Shown here: piece after piece, positions 25,300 through 38,300 of the stretch
Layout: every line of letters starts with the position of its first letter
How positions within the stretch are numbered: position 1 is the stretch's first letter
NCBI RefSeq assembly: GCF_051014445.1
Contig: NW_027488377.1
Span: 4,960,001 to 5,024,000 of the forward strand
DNA: 64,000 bases
Source: Colletes latitarsis
Lineage: Eukaryota > Arthropoda > Insecta > Hymenoptera > Colletidae
Direction: 5' to 3'
Position numbers and translations under genes: made by a program
The notes under the pieces: model-generated
The model's input: the letters and a program-made list of their open reading frames with translations, nothing else
The model's database searches: none
What the model was told of the DNA's origin: nothing

Positions 25300-28121
25300 A
25301 TCCTCTAAAATATTAATCGCAACCGGGTTTAATTGACTGCTTCGGTGTAGTACCACATTACTACGTGGTCCATGCCAGAAATAGCCCTGGATCTGACCAA
25401 CAAGTATGCGCAAAATGCGAAAGTATGAGCCAGATGATTGCAAATACCAGAACTAACCCAAACATAACCTGCGTTATCCTTTAAAATATTAATCGCAACC
25501 AGGTTTAATTGACTGTTTCGGTGTGGTACCGCATTACTACGTGATCCAAACCAGAGAAAGGCTAGGATCTTGCCAAGAAGAATGAGAAAAATGCGAAAGT
25601 ATGTGCCAGATGATTGCAAATACCAGAACTATGCCTGACATAACCAGCGTTATCCTCTAAAATATTAATCGCAACCAGGTTTAATTGACTGTTTCGGTGT
25701 GGAACCACATTACTACGGTATTCAAACTAGAAAGAAACCCAGGATCTGGCCAACAGGTATGCGAAAAATGCGAAAGTATGAACCAGATGATTGCAAATAC
25801 CAGAACTAACCCAGACATAACCAGCGTTATCCTCTAAAATAATAATCGCAACCAGGTTTAATTGACTGTTTCGGTGTGGTACCGCATTACTACGTGATCC
25901 AAACCAGAAAAAGGCCAGGATCTGGCCAACAAGTATGCGAAAAATGCGAAATTACGATCCAGATGAGGGCAAATCCCAGACCTAACCGAGACATAACCGG
26001 CGTTATCCTCTTAAATATTAATCGCAACCAGGTTTAATTGACTGTTTCGGTGTGGTACCGCATTACTACGTGATCCAAACCAGAAAAAGGCCAGGATCTT
26101 GCCAACAAGTATGAGAAAAATGCGAAAGTATGAGCCAGATGATTGCAAATACCACAACTAACCCTGACATAACCAGAGTTATCCTCTAAAATACGACCCG
26201 GAACATGCCTTCAATGACTGTTTCGGATTGGTACCACATTACTACGTCATCCAAACCAGAAAAAGCCCAGGATCGGGCCAACAAGAATGCAAAAAATGCG
26301 AAAGTACGAGCCAGATGAGGGAAAATCCCAGACCTAACCGAGACGTAACCGGCGTTATCCGCTAAAATATTAATCGCAACCAGGTATAATTGACTGTTTC
26401 GGTGTGGTACCGCATTGCTACGATGATCCAAACCAGAAAGAGGCCAGGATATGTCTAACAAGTATGCGAAAAATGCGAAAGTACGAGCCAGTTGTGGGCA
26501 AATACCAGACCAAACCGAGACAAAACCGGCGTTATCCTCTAAAATATTAATCGCAACCAGGTTTAATTGACTGTTTCGGTGTGGTAGCGCATTACTACGT
26601 GATCCAAACCAGAAAGAAACCCAGGATCTGGCCAACAGGTATGCGAAAAATGCGAAAGTATGAACCAGATGATTGCAAATACCAGAACTAACCCAGACAT
26701 AACCAGTGTTATCCTCTAAAATATTAATCGCAACCGGGTTTAATTGACTGCTTCGGTGTAGTACCACATTACTACGTGGTCCATGCCAGAAATAGCCCTG
26801 GATCTGACCAACAAGTATGCGCAAAATGCGAAAGTATGAGCCAGATGATTGCAAATACCAGAACTAACCCAAACATAACCTGCGTTATCCTTTAAAATAT
26901 TAATCGCAACCAGGTTTAATTGACTGTTTCGGTGTGGTACCGCATTACTACGTGATCCAAACCAGAGAAAGGCTAGGATCTTGCCAAGAAGAATGAGAAA
27001 AATGCGAAAGTATGTGCCAGATGATTGCAAATACCAGAACTATGCCTGACATAACCAGCGTTATCCTCTAAAATATTAATCGCAACCAGGTTTAATTGAC
27101 TGTTTCGGTGTGGAACCACATTACTACGGTATTCAAACTAGAAAGAAACCCAGGATCTGGCCAACAGGTATGCGAAAAATGCGAAAGTATGAACCAGATG
27201 ATTGCAAATACCAGAACTAACCCAGACATAACCAGCGTTATCCTCTAAAATAATAATCGCAACCAGGTTTAATTGACTGTTTCGGTGTGGTACCGCATTA
27301 CTACGTGATCCAAACCAGAAAAAGGCCAGGATCTGGCCAACAAGTATGCGAAAAATGCGAAATTACGATCCAGATGAGGGCAAATCCCAGACCTAACCGA
27401 GACATAACCGGCGTTATCCTCTTAAATATTAATCGCAACCAGGTTTAATTGACTGTTTCGGTGTGGTACCGCATTACTACGTGATCCAAACCAGAAAAAG
27501 GCCAGGATCTTGCCAACAAGTATGAGAAAAATGCGAAAGTATGAGCCAGATGATTGCAAATACCACAACTAACCCTGACATAACCAGAGTTATCCTCTAA
27601 AATACGACCCGGAACATGCCTTCAATGACTGTTTCGGATTGGTACCACATTACTACGTCATCCAAACCAGAAAAAGCCCAGGATCGGGCCAACAAGAATG
27701 CAAAAAATGCGAAAGTACGAGCCAGATGAGGGAAAATCCCAGACCTAACCGAGACGTAACCGGCGTTATCCGCTAAAATATTAATCGCAACCAGGTATAA
27801 TTGACTGTTTCGGTGTGGTACCGCATTGCTACGATGATCCAAACCAGAAAGAGGCCAGGATATGTCTAACAAGTATGCGAAAAATGCGAAAGTACGAGCC
27901 AGTTGTGGGCAAATACCAGACCAAACCGAGACAAAACCGGCGTTATCCTCTAAAATATTAATCGCAACCAGGTTTAATTGACTGTTTCGGTGTGGTAGCG
28001 CATTACTACGTGATCCAAACCAGAAAGAAACCCAGGATCTGGCCAACAGGTATGCGAAAAATGCGAAAGTATGAACCAGATGATTGCAAATACCAGAACT
28101 AACCCAGACATAACCAGTGTT
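25300..28121. repeat. 8-monomer tandem duplication (1411 bp x 2)
   Basis: Copy 1 is about 25300-26710 and copy 2 about 26711-28121. Landmark monomers at 25329 and 26186 recur at 26740 and 27597, both at +1411 bp. I found no internal difference at the places compared, including rare variants such as 'ttgccaagaagaatgag' near 25571 and 26982. The sequences just before copy 1 and just after copy 2 diverge, which sets the limits. Confidence 0.86.
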
Positions 28122-28985
28122 ATCCTCTAAAATATTAATCGCAACCAGGTTTAATTGACTGTTTCGATGTAGTACCACATTACTACGTGGTCCAAGCCGG
28201 AAATAGCCCTGGATCTGGCCAACAGGTATGCGAAAAATGCGAAAGTATGAACCAGATGATTGCAAATACCAGAACTAACCCAGACATAACCAGCGTTATC
28301 CTCTAAAATATTAATCGCAACCAGGTTTAATTGACTGTTTCGGTGTGGTACCGCATTACTACGTGATCCAAACCAGAAAAAGGCCAGGATCTGGCCAACA
28401 AGTATGAGATGAATGCGAAAGTACGAGCCAGATGAGGGCAAATACCAGACCGAACCCAGACATAACCGGCGTTATCCTCTAAAATAATAATCGCAACCGG
28501 CTTTAATTGACTGTTTCCGTGTGGAAACGCATTACTACGGGATCCAAACCAGAAGAAGCCCAGGATCTGGCCAACAAGTATGCGAAAAATGCGAAAGTAC
28601 GATCCAGATGAGGGCAAATCCCAGACCTAACCGAGACATAACCGGCGTTATCCTCTAAAATATTAATCGCAACCAGGTTTAATTGACTGTTTCGGTGTGG
28701 TACCGCATTACTACGTGATCCAAACCAGAAAAAGGCCAGGATCTTGCCAACAAGTATGAGAAAAATGCGAAAGTATGAGCCAGATGATTACAAATACCAC
28801 AACTAACCCTGACATAACCAGAGTTATCCTCTAAAATACGAACCGGAACATGCCTTCAATGACTGTTTCAGTGTGGTACCACATTACTACGTGATCCAAA
28901 CCAGAAAAAGGCCAGGATCTGGCCAACAAGAATGCGAAAAATGCGAAAGTACGAGCCAGATGAGGGAAAATCCCAGGCCTAACCT
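28122..28985. repeat. Family A satellite, last irregular monomers
   Basis: These five monomers still carry family A words such as 'attaatcgcaaccagg' but show no clear higher-order period. The last one, about 28,835-28,985, ends in 'cccaggcctaacctagg', which is more like family B. The A-to-B boundary therefore runs through or just after this monomer. Confidence 0.75.
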
Positions 28986-31295
28986 AGGCCTAACCGGCGT
29001 TATCCTCTAAAATGCTGATCGTGTCCAGGTTTAATCGACTGCATCAGTGTGGTACCACGTTACTACCTGATCCAAACCGGAAAAAGCCCAGGATCAGGCC
29101 AACAAGTATGAGAAATATGCGAAAGTATGAGCCTCGTGAGGGCAAATCCCAGACCCAACCCAGACCTAACATGCGATATCCTTTAAAATTTTGACCGAGG
29201 CTAGGTTTCATGGACTGTTTCAGTGTGGTACCACACTACCACGTGATTCAAACCAGAAAGAACCCAGGATCTGTACAACAAGTATTGTGATGAATGCGAA
29301 AGTATGAGTCTGATGAGGGCATATCCCAGGTCTAACCTAGACCTAGCATGAGCTATCCTCTAAAATATTGATCGAGACCAGGTTTAGTCGACTGTTTCAG
29401 TGTGGTACCACATTACTACGTGATCCAAACTAGAAAAAGCCAAGGATCAGGCCAACAAGTATGAGAAATATGCGAAAGTATGAGCCTCATGAGGGCAAAT
29501 CGTAGACCTAACCCAGACCTAATAAGCGTTATCCTCAAAAATATTGATCGTATCCAGGTTTAGTCGACTGTTTCCGTGTGGCACCACATTTCTGTGTGTC
29601 CCAATCCAGAAAAAGCAAAGGATCTGGCTAACAAGTATGAGAAATATGCGAAAGTATGAGCCTGATGAGGGCAAATCCCACACCTAACCGAGACCTAACC
29701 GGCGTTATCCTCTAAAATGTTCATCGTGACTATGGTTAAACGGCTGTTTCAGTGTGGTACCACATTACTACCTGATCCAAACTAGTAGAAACCCAGGGTC
29801 TCTTCAACAAGTATGTGAAGAAGGCGAAAGTATGAGCCAGATGCGGTTAAATCCAAGACCTAAACCAGACCTAACATGCGCTATCCTCAAAAATATAGAT
29901 CGAAACCAGGTTTCATGGACTGTTTCAGTGTGATACCACATTACTACGTGATTCAAAACAGAAAAAACGCAGGATCTGTACAACAAGTATGTGAAGAATG
30001 CGAAAGTATGAGTCTGATCAGGGCTAATCCCAGGCCTAATCTAGACCTAGCATGAGTTATCCTCTAAAATATTGATCGAGACCAGGTTTAGTCGACTGTT
30101 TCAGTGAGATATCACGTTTTTCCTTGATCCAAAACGGAAAAAGCCCAGGATCAGGCCAACAAGTATGAGAAACATGCGAAAGTATAAGCCTCATGAGGGC
30201 AAATCCCAGACCTAACCCAGACCTAACATGCGATATTTTAAGATATTGACTGTGACTAGGTTTCATGGACTGTTTCAGTGTGGTACCACATTACCACGTG
30301 AATCAAACCAGAGAAAACCCAGGATCTGTACAACAAGTATGCGAATAATGCGAAAGTATGAGCCAGATGATGGCAAATCCTAGACCTAACCCAGACCTAA
30401 CAAGCGTTATCCTCTAAAATATTGGTCGTATCCAGGTTTAACTGACTGTTTCAGTGTGGTACCACATTACTGTGTGACCCAATCCAGAAAAAGCAAAGGA
30501 TCTGGCCAACAAGTATGCGAAAAGTGCGAAAGTACGAGCCAGATGAGGGCAAATCCCAGACCTAACCGAGACATAACCGGCGTTATCCTCTAAAATGTTG
30601 ATTGTGTCCAGGTTTAATCGGCTGTTTCAGTGTGATACCATGATACTACATGATCCAAACCAGAAATAACCCAGAATCTGGTCATCAAGTATGAGAAATG
30701 CGGAAGTACGAGCCTGATGAGAGCAAATCCCAGGCCTAACTTAGACCTAACATGAGTTATTCCCTAAAATATTGATCGAAACCGGGTTTATTGGACCGTT
30801 TCAGTGTGATACCACATTACCACGCGATCCAAACCAGAAAAAGCCCGGGATCTGTTCAACAAGTATGCGAAAAATGCAAAAGTATGAGTCTGATGCGGGC
30901 TAATCCCAGGCCTAACCTAGACCTAACCGGCGTTATCCTCTAAAATGTTCATCGTGACTAGGGTTAATCGGCTGTTTCAGTGTGGTACCACATTACTACC
31001 TGATCCAAACTAGTAGAAACCCAGGGTCTCTTCATCAAGTATGTGAAGAATGCGAAAGTATGAGCCAGATGCGGGCAAATCCAAGACCTTAACCAGACCT
31101 AACATGCGCTATCCTCAAAAATATAGATCGAAACCAGGTTTCATGGACTGTTTCAGTGTGATACCACATTACTACGTGATTCAAACCAGAAAAAACGCAG
31201 GACCTGTTCAACAAGTATGTGAAGAATGCGAAAGTGTGAGCCTCGTGAGGGCAAATCCCAGACCTAACCCAGACCTAACATGCGATATCGTTTAA
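28986..31295. repeat. Family B satellite, irregular, with a partial 7-monomer repeat
   Basis: Family B monomers here differ from one another more than those elsewhere. One partial duplication is visible: about 29,715-29,980 recurs at about 30,943-31,205, an offset of 1228 bp (7 monomers). It includes the shared rarity 'actagtagaaacccagggtc'. No regular HOR and no gene are seen. Confidence 0.75.
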
Positions 31296-34200
31296 AATAT
31301 TGACCGAGACCAGGTCTGATGGACTGTTTCAGTGTGGTACCACATTACCACGTGATACAATCTAGAAAAAACGCAGGATCTGTTCAACAAGTATGTGAAG
31401 AATGCGAAGGTATGAGACTGATGAGAGCAAATTCCAGGCCTAACCTAGACCTAGCATGAGTTATCCTCTAAAATATTGATCGAGACCAGGTAAAGTTGAC
31501 TGTTTCAATGTGGTACTACATTACTGTGTGATCCAATCCAGAAAAAGCAAAGACCTGTTTAACAAGTATGCGAAAAATGCGAAAGTATGAGTCTGATGAG
31601 GGCTAATCCCAGGCCTAACCTAGACCTAACATGCGTTATCCTCTAAAATATTGATCGAAACCACATTTCATGGACTGTTTCAGTGTGATACCACATTACT
31701 ACGTGATTCAAACCAGAAAAAACGCAGGATCTGTTCAACAAGTATGTGAAGAATGCGAAGGTATGAGACTGATGAGAGCAAACTCCAGATCTAACCAAGA
31801 CCTAACATGCGTTATCCTCTAAAATATTGATCGAGACCAGGTTTAATCGACTGTTTCCGTGTGGCACCACATTCCTACGTGATCCAAACCAGAAAAAACG
31901 CAGGATCTGTCCAACAAGTATGTGAAGAATGCGAAAGTATGAGCCAGATGCGGGCAAATCCAAGAACTAAACCAGACCTAACATGCGTTACCATCTAAAA
32001 TATTGATCGAAACCAGGTTTAATCGACCGTTTCAGTGTGGTACCACATTACTGTGTGACCCAATCCAGAAATAGCAAAGGATCTGGCTAACAAGTATGCG
32101 AAAAATGCGAAAGTATGAGTCTGATGAGGGCTAATCCCAGGCCTAACCTAGACATAACATGCGATATCCTTTGAAATATTGACCGACACTAGGTTTCATG
32201 GACTGTTTCAGTGTGGTACCACATTACCACGTGATTCAATCCAGAAGAAACCCAGGATCTTTACAACAAGTATGTGAAAAATGCGAAAGTATGATCCAGA
32301 TGAGGGCAAATCCTAGACCTAACCCGGACCTAACATGCGTTATCCTCTAAAATATTGATCGAAACCAGGTTTAATCGACTGTTTCACTGTGGTACGACAT
32401 TACAACCTGATCCAAACCAGAAATAACCCAGCATCTGTTCAACAAGTATGCGAAAAATGCGAAAGTATGAGTCTGATGAGTGCTAATCCCAGGCCTAACC
32501 TAGACCTAGCATGAGTTATCCTCTAAAATATTGATCGAGACCAGGTAAAGTTGACTGTTTCTGTGTGGTACTACATTACTGTGTGATTCAATCCAGAAAA
32601 AGCAAAGGATCTGGCTAACAAGTATGAGAAATATGGGAAAGTATGAGCCTGATGAGAGCAAATTCCAGACCTAACCCAGACCTAACATGCGATATCGTTT
32701 AAAATATTGACCGAGACCAGGTTTGATGGACTGTTTCAGTGTGGTCCCACATTACCACGTGATCCAAAACTGAAAAAGCCCAGGATCAGGCCAACATGTA
32801 TGAGAAATATGCGAAAGTATGAGCCTCATGAGGGTAAATCCCAGACCTAACCGAGACCTAACATGCGATATCCTTTGAAATATTGACCGACACTAGGTTT
32901 CATGGACTGTTTCAGTGTGGTACCACATTACCACGTGATTCAATCCAGAAAAAACCCAGGATCTTTACAACAAGTATGTGAAAAATGCGAAAGTATGAGC
33001 CAGATGAGGGCAAATCCTAGACCTAACCCGGACCTAACATGCGTTATCATCTAAAATATTGATCGAACCCAGGTTTAATCGACTGTTTCAGTGTGGTACC
33101 ACGTTACTGTGTGACCCAATCCAGAAAAAGCACAGGATCTGGCAAACAAGTATGAGAAACATACGGAAGTATGAGCCTGATGAGGGCAAATCCCACACCA
33201 AACCGAGACCTAACCGGCGTTATCCTCTAAAATGTTCATCGTGACTAGGGTTAATCAGGCTGTTTCAGTGTGGTACCACATTACTACCTGATCCAAACTA
33301 GAAGAAACCCAGGATCCGTTCAACAAGTATGTGAAGAATGCGAAAGTATGAACCAGATGAGGGCAAATGCAAGACCTAAACCAGACCCAACATGCGTTAT
33401 CCTCAAAAATATTGATCGAAACCAGGTTTAATCGACTGGTTCCGTGTGGCACCACATTACTACGTGATCCAAACCAGAAAAAGTCCAGAATCTGTCCATC
33501 AAGTATGAGATATATGCGGAGGTACGAGCCTGATGAGAGCATATCCCAGACCTAACCTAGTCCTAACATGCGTTTTACTCTAAAATTTAGATCGAAACCA
33601 GGTTTAGTCGACTGTTTCGGCGTGGTACCGCATTACCACCTGATCCAAACCAGAAAAAACCCAGGATCTGTCCAACAAGTACGTGAAGAATGCGAAAGTA
33701 TGAGCCAGATGAGGGCAAATCCTAGACCTAACCCAGACCTAACATGCGTTATCATCTAAAATATTGATCGAAACCAGGTTTAATCGACTGTTTCAGTGTG
33801 GTACCACATTACTGCGTGATCCAAACCAGAAAAAGCCCAGGATCTGGCCAACTAGTATTTGAAATATGCGAAAGCATGAGCCTGATGCGGGCAAATCCTG
33901 GATCTAACCCAGACCTAACCGGCATGATCCTCTAAACTGATGATCATGGCCAGGGTTAGTCGACTGTTGCAGTGTGGTATCACATTTCTACGTGATCCAA
34001 ACCAGAAAAAACCCAGGATCTGTTCAACAAGTATGTGAAGAATGCGAAAGTATGAGCCAGATGCGGGCAAATCCAAGAACTAAACCAGACCTAACATGCG
34101 TTATCATCTAAAATATTGATCGAAACCAGGTTTAATCGACCGTTTCAGTGTGGTACCACATTACTGTGTGACCCAATCCAAAAAAAGCAAAGGATCTGGC

Positions 34201-35340
34201 TAACAAGTATGAGAAATATGCGAATGTATAAGCCAGATGAGGGCAAATCCTAGACCTAACCCAGACCTAACATGCGTTATCATCTAGAATATTGATCGGA
34301 ACCTGGTTTAATCGACTGTTTCAGTGTGGTACGACATTACTACCTGATCCCAACCAGAAATAACCCAGGATCTGTTCAACAAGAATGCGAAAAATGCGAA
34401 AGTATGAGTCTGATGAGGGCTAATCCCAGGTCTAACCTAGACCTAACATGCGTTATCCTCTAAAATATTGATCGAAACCAGGTTTAATTGACTGTTTCAG
34501 TGTGGTACCACATTACTACGTGATCCAAACCAGAAAAGGGCAAGGATCAGGCCAACATGTATGAGAAGAATGCGAAAGTATGAGCTAGATGCGGGCAAAT
34601 CCAAGAACTAAACCAGACCTAACATGCGTTATCATCTAAAATATTGATCGAAACCAGGTTTAATCGACTGTTTCAGTGTGGTACCACATTACTGTGTGAC
34701 CCAATCCAGAAAAAGCAAAGGATCTGGCTAACAAGTATGAGAAATATGCGAAAATATGAGCCTGATGAGGGCAAATCCCACACCTAACCGAGACCTAACC
34801 GGCGTTATCCTCTAAAATGTTCATCGTGCCTAGGGTTAATCGGCTGTTTCAGTGTGGTACGACATTACTACCTGTTCCAAACCAGAAATAACCCAGGATC
34901 TGTTCAACGAGTATGTGAAGAATGCGAAGATATGAGACTGATGAGAGCAAATTCCAGACCTAACCCAGACCTAACATGCGTTATCCTCTAAAATATTGAT
35001 CGAGACCAGGTAAAATTGACTGTTTCAGTGCGGTACTACATTACTGTGTGACCCAATCCAGAAAAAGCAAAGGATCTGGCTAACAAGTATGAGAAATATG
35101 CGAAAATATGAGCCTGATGAGGGCAAATCCCACACCTAACCGAGACCTAACCGGCGTTATCCTCTAAAATGTTCATCGTGCCTAGGGTTAATCGGCTGTT
35201 TCAGTGTGGTACGACATTACTACCTGATCCCAACCAGAAATAACCCAGGATCTGTTCAACAAGAATGCGAAAAATGCGAAAGTATGAGTCTGATGAGGGC
35301 TAATCCCAGGTCTAACCTAGACCTAACATGCGTTATCCTC
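31296..35340. repeat. Family B satellite block, duplicated elsewhere in the window
   Basis: Two later blocks copy parts of this one. About 31,296-34,490 matches about 43,803-46,997 at +12,507 bp (one base less near the left end, where a 1-bp indel at about 31,550 occurs). About 32,526-35,360 matches about 56,132-58,970 at +23,606 bp. The first part, to 33,233, is equivalent to one copy of the 12-monomer repeat at 41,514-45,739. Confidence 0.8.
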
Positions 35341-38300
35341 TAAAATATTGATCGAAACCAGGTTTAATCGACTGTTTCAGTGTGGTACCACATTACTGTG
35401 TGACCCAATCCAGAAAAAGCAAAGGATCTGGCTAACAAGTATGAGAAATATGCGAAAATATGAGCCTGATGAGGGCAAATCCCACACCTAACCGAGACCT
35501 AACCGGCGTTATCCTCTAAAATGTTCTTCGTGCCTAGGGTTAATCGGCTGTTTCAGTGTGGTACGACATTACTACCTGTTCCAAACCAGAAATAACCCAG
35601 GATCTGTTCAACGAGTATGTGAAGAATGCGAAGATATGAGACTGATGAGAGCAAATTCCAGACCTAACCCAGACCTAACATGCGTTATCCTCCAAAATAT
35701 TGATCGAGACCAGGTTTAGTCGACTGCTTCAGTGTGGTACCACATTACTACGTGATCCAAACCAGAAAAGGGCAAGGATCAGGCCAACAAGTATGAGAAA
35801 TATGCGAAAATATGAGCCTGATGAGGGCAAATCCCAGGCCTAACCTTGACCTAACATGCGTTATCCTCTAAAATGTTGATCGTGTCCAGGTTTAATCGTC
35901 TGTTTCAGTGTGATACCATGTTACTACAGAATCCAAACCAGAAATAACCCAGAATCTGGTCATCAAGTATGAGAAATATGCGAAAGTATGAGTCTGATGA
36001 GGGCTAATCCCAGGCCTAACCTAGACCTAACATGCGTTATCCTCTAAAATATTGATCGAAACCAGGTTTCATGGACTGTTTCAGTGTGATACCACATTAC
36101 TACGTGATTCAAACCAAAAAAAACGCAGGATCTGTTCAACAAGTATGTGAAGAATGCGAAGATATGAGACTGATGAGAGCAAATTCCAGACCTAACCCAG
36201 ACCTAACATGCGTTATCCTCTAAAATATTGATCGAGACCAGGTAAAATTGACTGTTTCAGTGCGGTACTACATTACTGTGTGATCCAATCCAGAAAAAGC
36301 AAAGGATCTGGCTAACAAGTATGAGAAATATGGGAAAGTATGAGCCTCATGAGGGCAAATCCTAGACCTAACCCAGACCTAACATGCGTTATCATCTAGA
36401 ATATTGATCGAAACCTGGTTTAATCGACTGCTTCAGTGTGATACCATATTACTACATAATCCAATCCAGAAATAACCCAGAATCTGGCCATCAAGTATGA
36501 GAAATATGCGGAACTACGAGCCTGTAGAGAGCAAATCCCAGACCTAACCTAGACCTAACATGCGTTATCCTCTAAAATATAGATCGAAACCATGTTTAAT
36601 CGACTGTTTCAGTGTGGTACCACCACATAACCACCTGATCCTAACCTGAAAAAGCCCGGGATCTGTTCAACGAGTATGTGAAGAATGCGAAGATATGAGA
36701 CTCATGAGAGCAAATTCCAGACCTAACCCAGACCTAACATGCGTTATCCTCCAAAATATTGATCGAGACCAGGTTTAGTCGACTGCTTCAGTGTGGTACC
36801 ACATTACTACGTGATCCAAACCAGAAAAGGGCAAGGATCAGGCCAACAAGTATGAGAAATATGCGAAAGTATGAGCCAGATGAGGGCAAATCCTAGACCT
36901 AACCTAGACCTAACATGCGTTATCCTCTAAAATGTTGACCGAGACTAGGTTTCATGGACTGTTTCAATGTGGTACCAAATTACCACGTGATCAAAAACAG
37001 AAAAAGCCCTGGATCAGGCCAACATGTATGAGAAGAATGCGAAAGTATGAGCTAGATGCGGGCAAATCCAAGAACTAAACCAGACCTAACATGCGTTATC
37101 ATCTAAAATATTGATCGAAACCAGGTTTAATCGACTGTTTCAGTGTGGTACCACATTACTGTGTGACCCAATCCAGAAAAAGCAAAGGATCTGGCTAACA
37201 AGTATGAGAAATATGCGAAAATATGAGCCTGATGAGGGCAAATCCCACACCTAACCGAGACCTAACCGGCGTTATCCTCTAAAATGTTCTTCGTGCCTAG
37301 GGTTAATCGGCTGTTTCAGTGTGGTACGACATTACTACCTGTTCCAAACCAGAAATAACCCAGGATCTGTTCAACGAGTATGTGAAGAATGCGAAGATAT
37401 GAGACTGATGAGAGCAAATTCCAGACCTAACCCAGACCTAACATGCGTTATCCTCCAAAATATTGATCGAGACCAGGTTTAGTCGACTGCTTCAGTGTGG
37501 TACCACATTACTACGTGATCCAAACCAGAAAAGGGCAAGGATCAGGCCAACAAGTATGAGAAATATGCGAAAATATGAGCCTGATGAGGGCAAATCCCAG
37601 GCCTAACCTTGACCTAACATGCGTTATCCTCTAAAATGTTGATCGTGTCCAGGTTTAATCGTCTGTTTCAGTGTGATACCATGTTACTACAGAATCCAAA
37701 CCAGAAATAACCCGGAATCTGGTCATCAAGTATGAGAAATATGCGAAAGTATGAGTCTGATGAGGGCTAATCCCAGGCCTAACCTAGACCTAACATGCGT
37801 TATCCTCTAAAATATTGATCGAAACCAGGTTTCATGGACTGTTTCAGTGTGATACCACATTACTACGTGATTCAAACCAAAAAAAACGCAGGATCTGTTC
37901 AACAAGTATGTGAAGAATGCGAAGATATGAGACTGATGAGAGCAAATTCCAGACCTAACCCAGACCTAACATGCGTTATCCTCTAAAATATTGATCGAGA
38001 CCAGGTAAAATTGACTGTTTCAGTGCGGTACTACATTACTGTGTGATCCAATCCAGAAAAAGCAAAGGATCTGGCTAACAAGTATGAGAAATATGGGAAA
38101 GTATGAGCCTCATGAGGGCAAATCCTAGACCTAACCCAGACCTAACATGCGTTATCATCTAGAATATTGATCGAAACCTGGTTTAATCGACTGCTTCAGT
38201 GTGATACCATATTACTACATAATCCAATCCAGAAATAACCCAGAATCTGGCCATCAAGTATGAGAAATATGCGGAACTACGAGCCTGTAGAGAGCAAATC

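Noticed and set aside
164..28617. Dozens of 60-220-residue minus-strand open frames in the family A satellite, with recurring peptides such as SYFRIFRILVGQIL
   Set aside because: They repeat with the monomer. The ones I checked begin at TTG or similar rather than ATG, and they end at the stop made by the 'gtttaattgac' word. Because 176 is not a multiple of 3, consecutive monomers fall in different frames. They are by-products of a tandem repeat.
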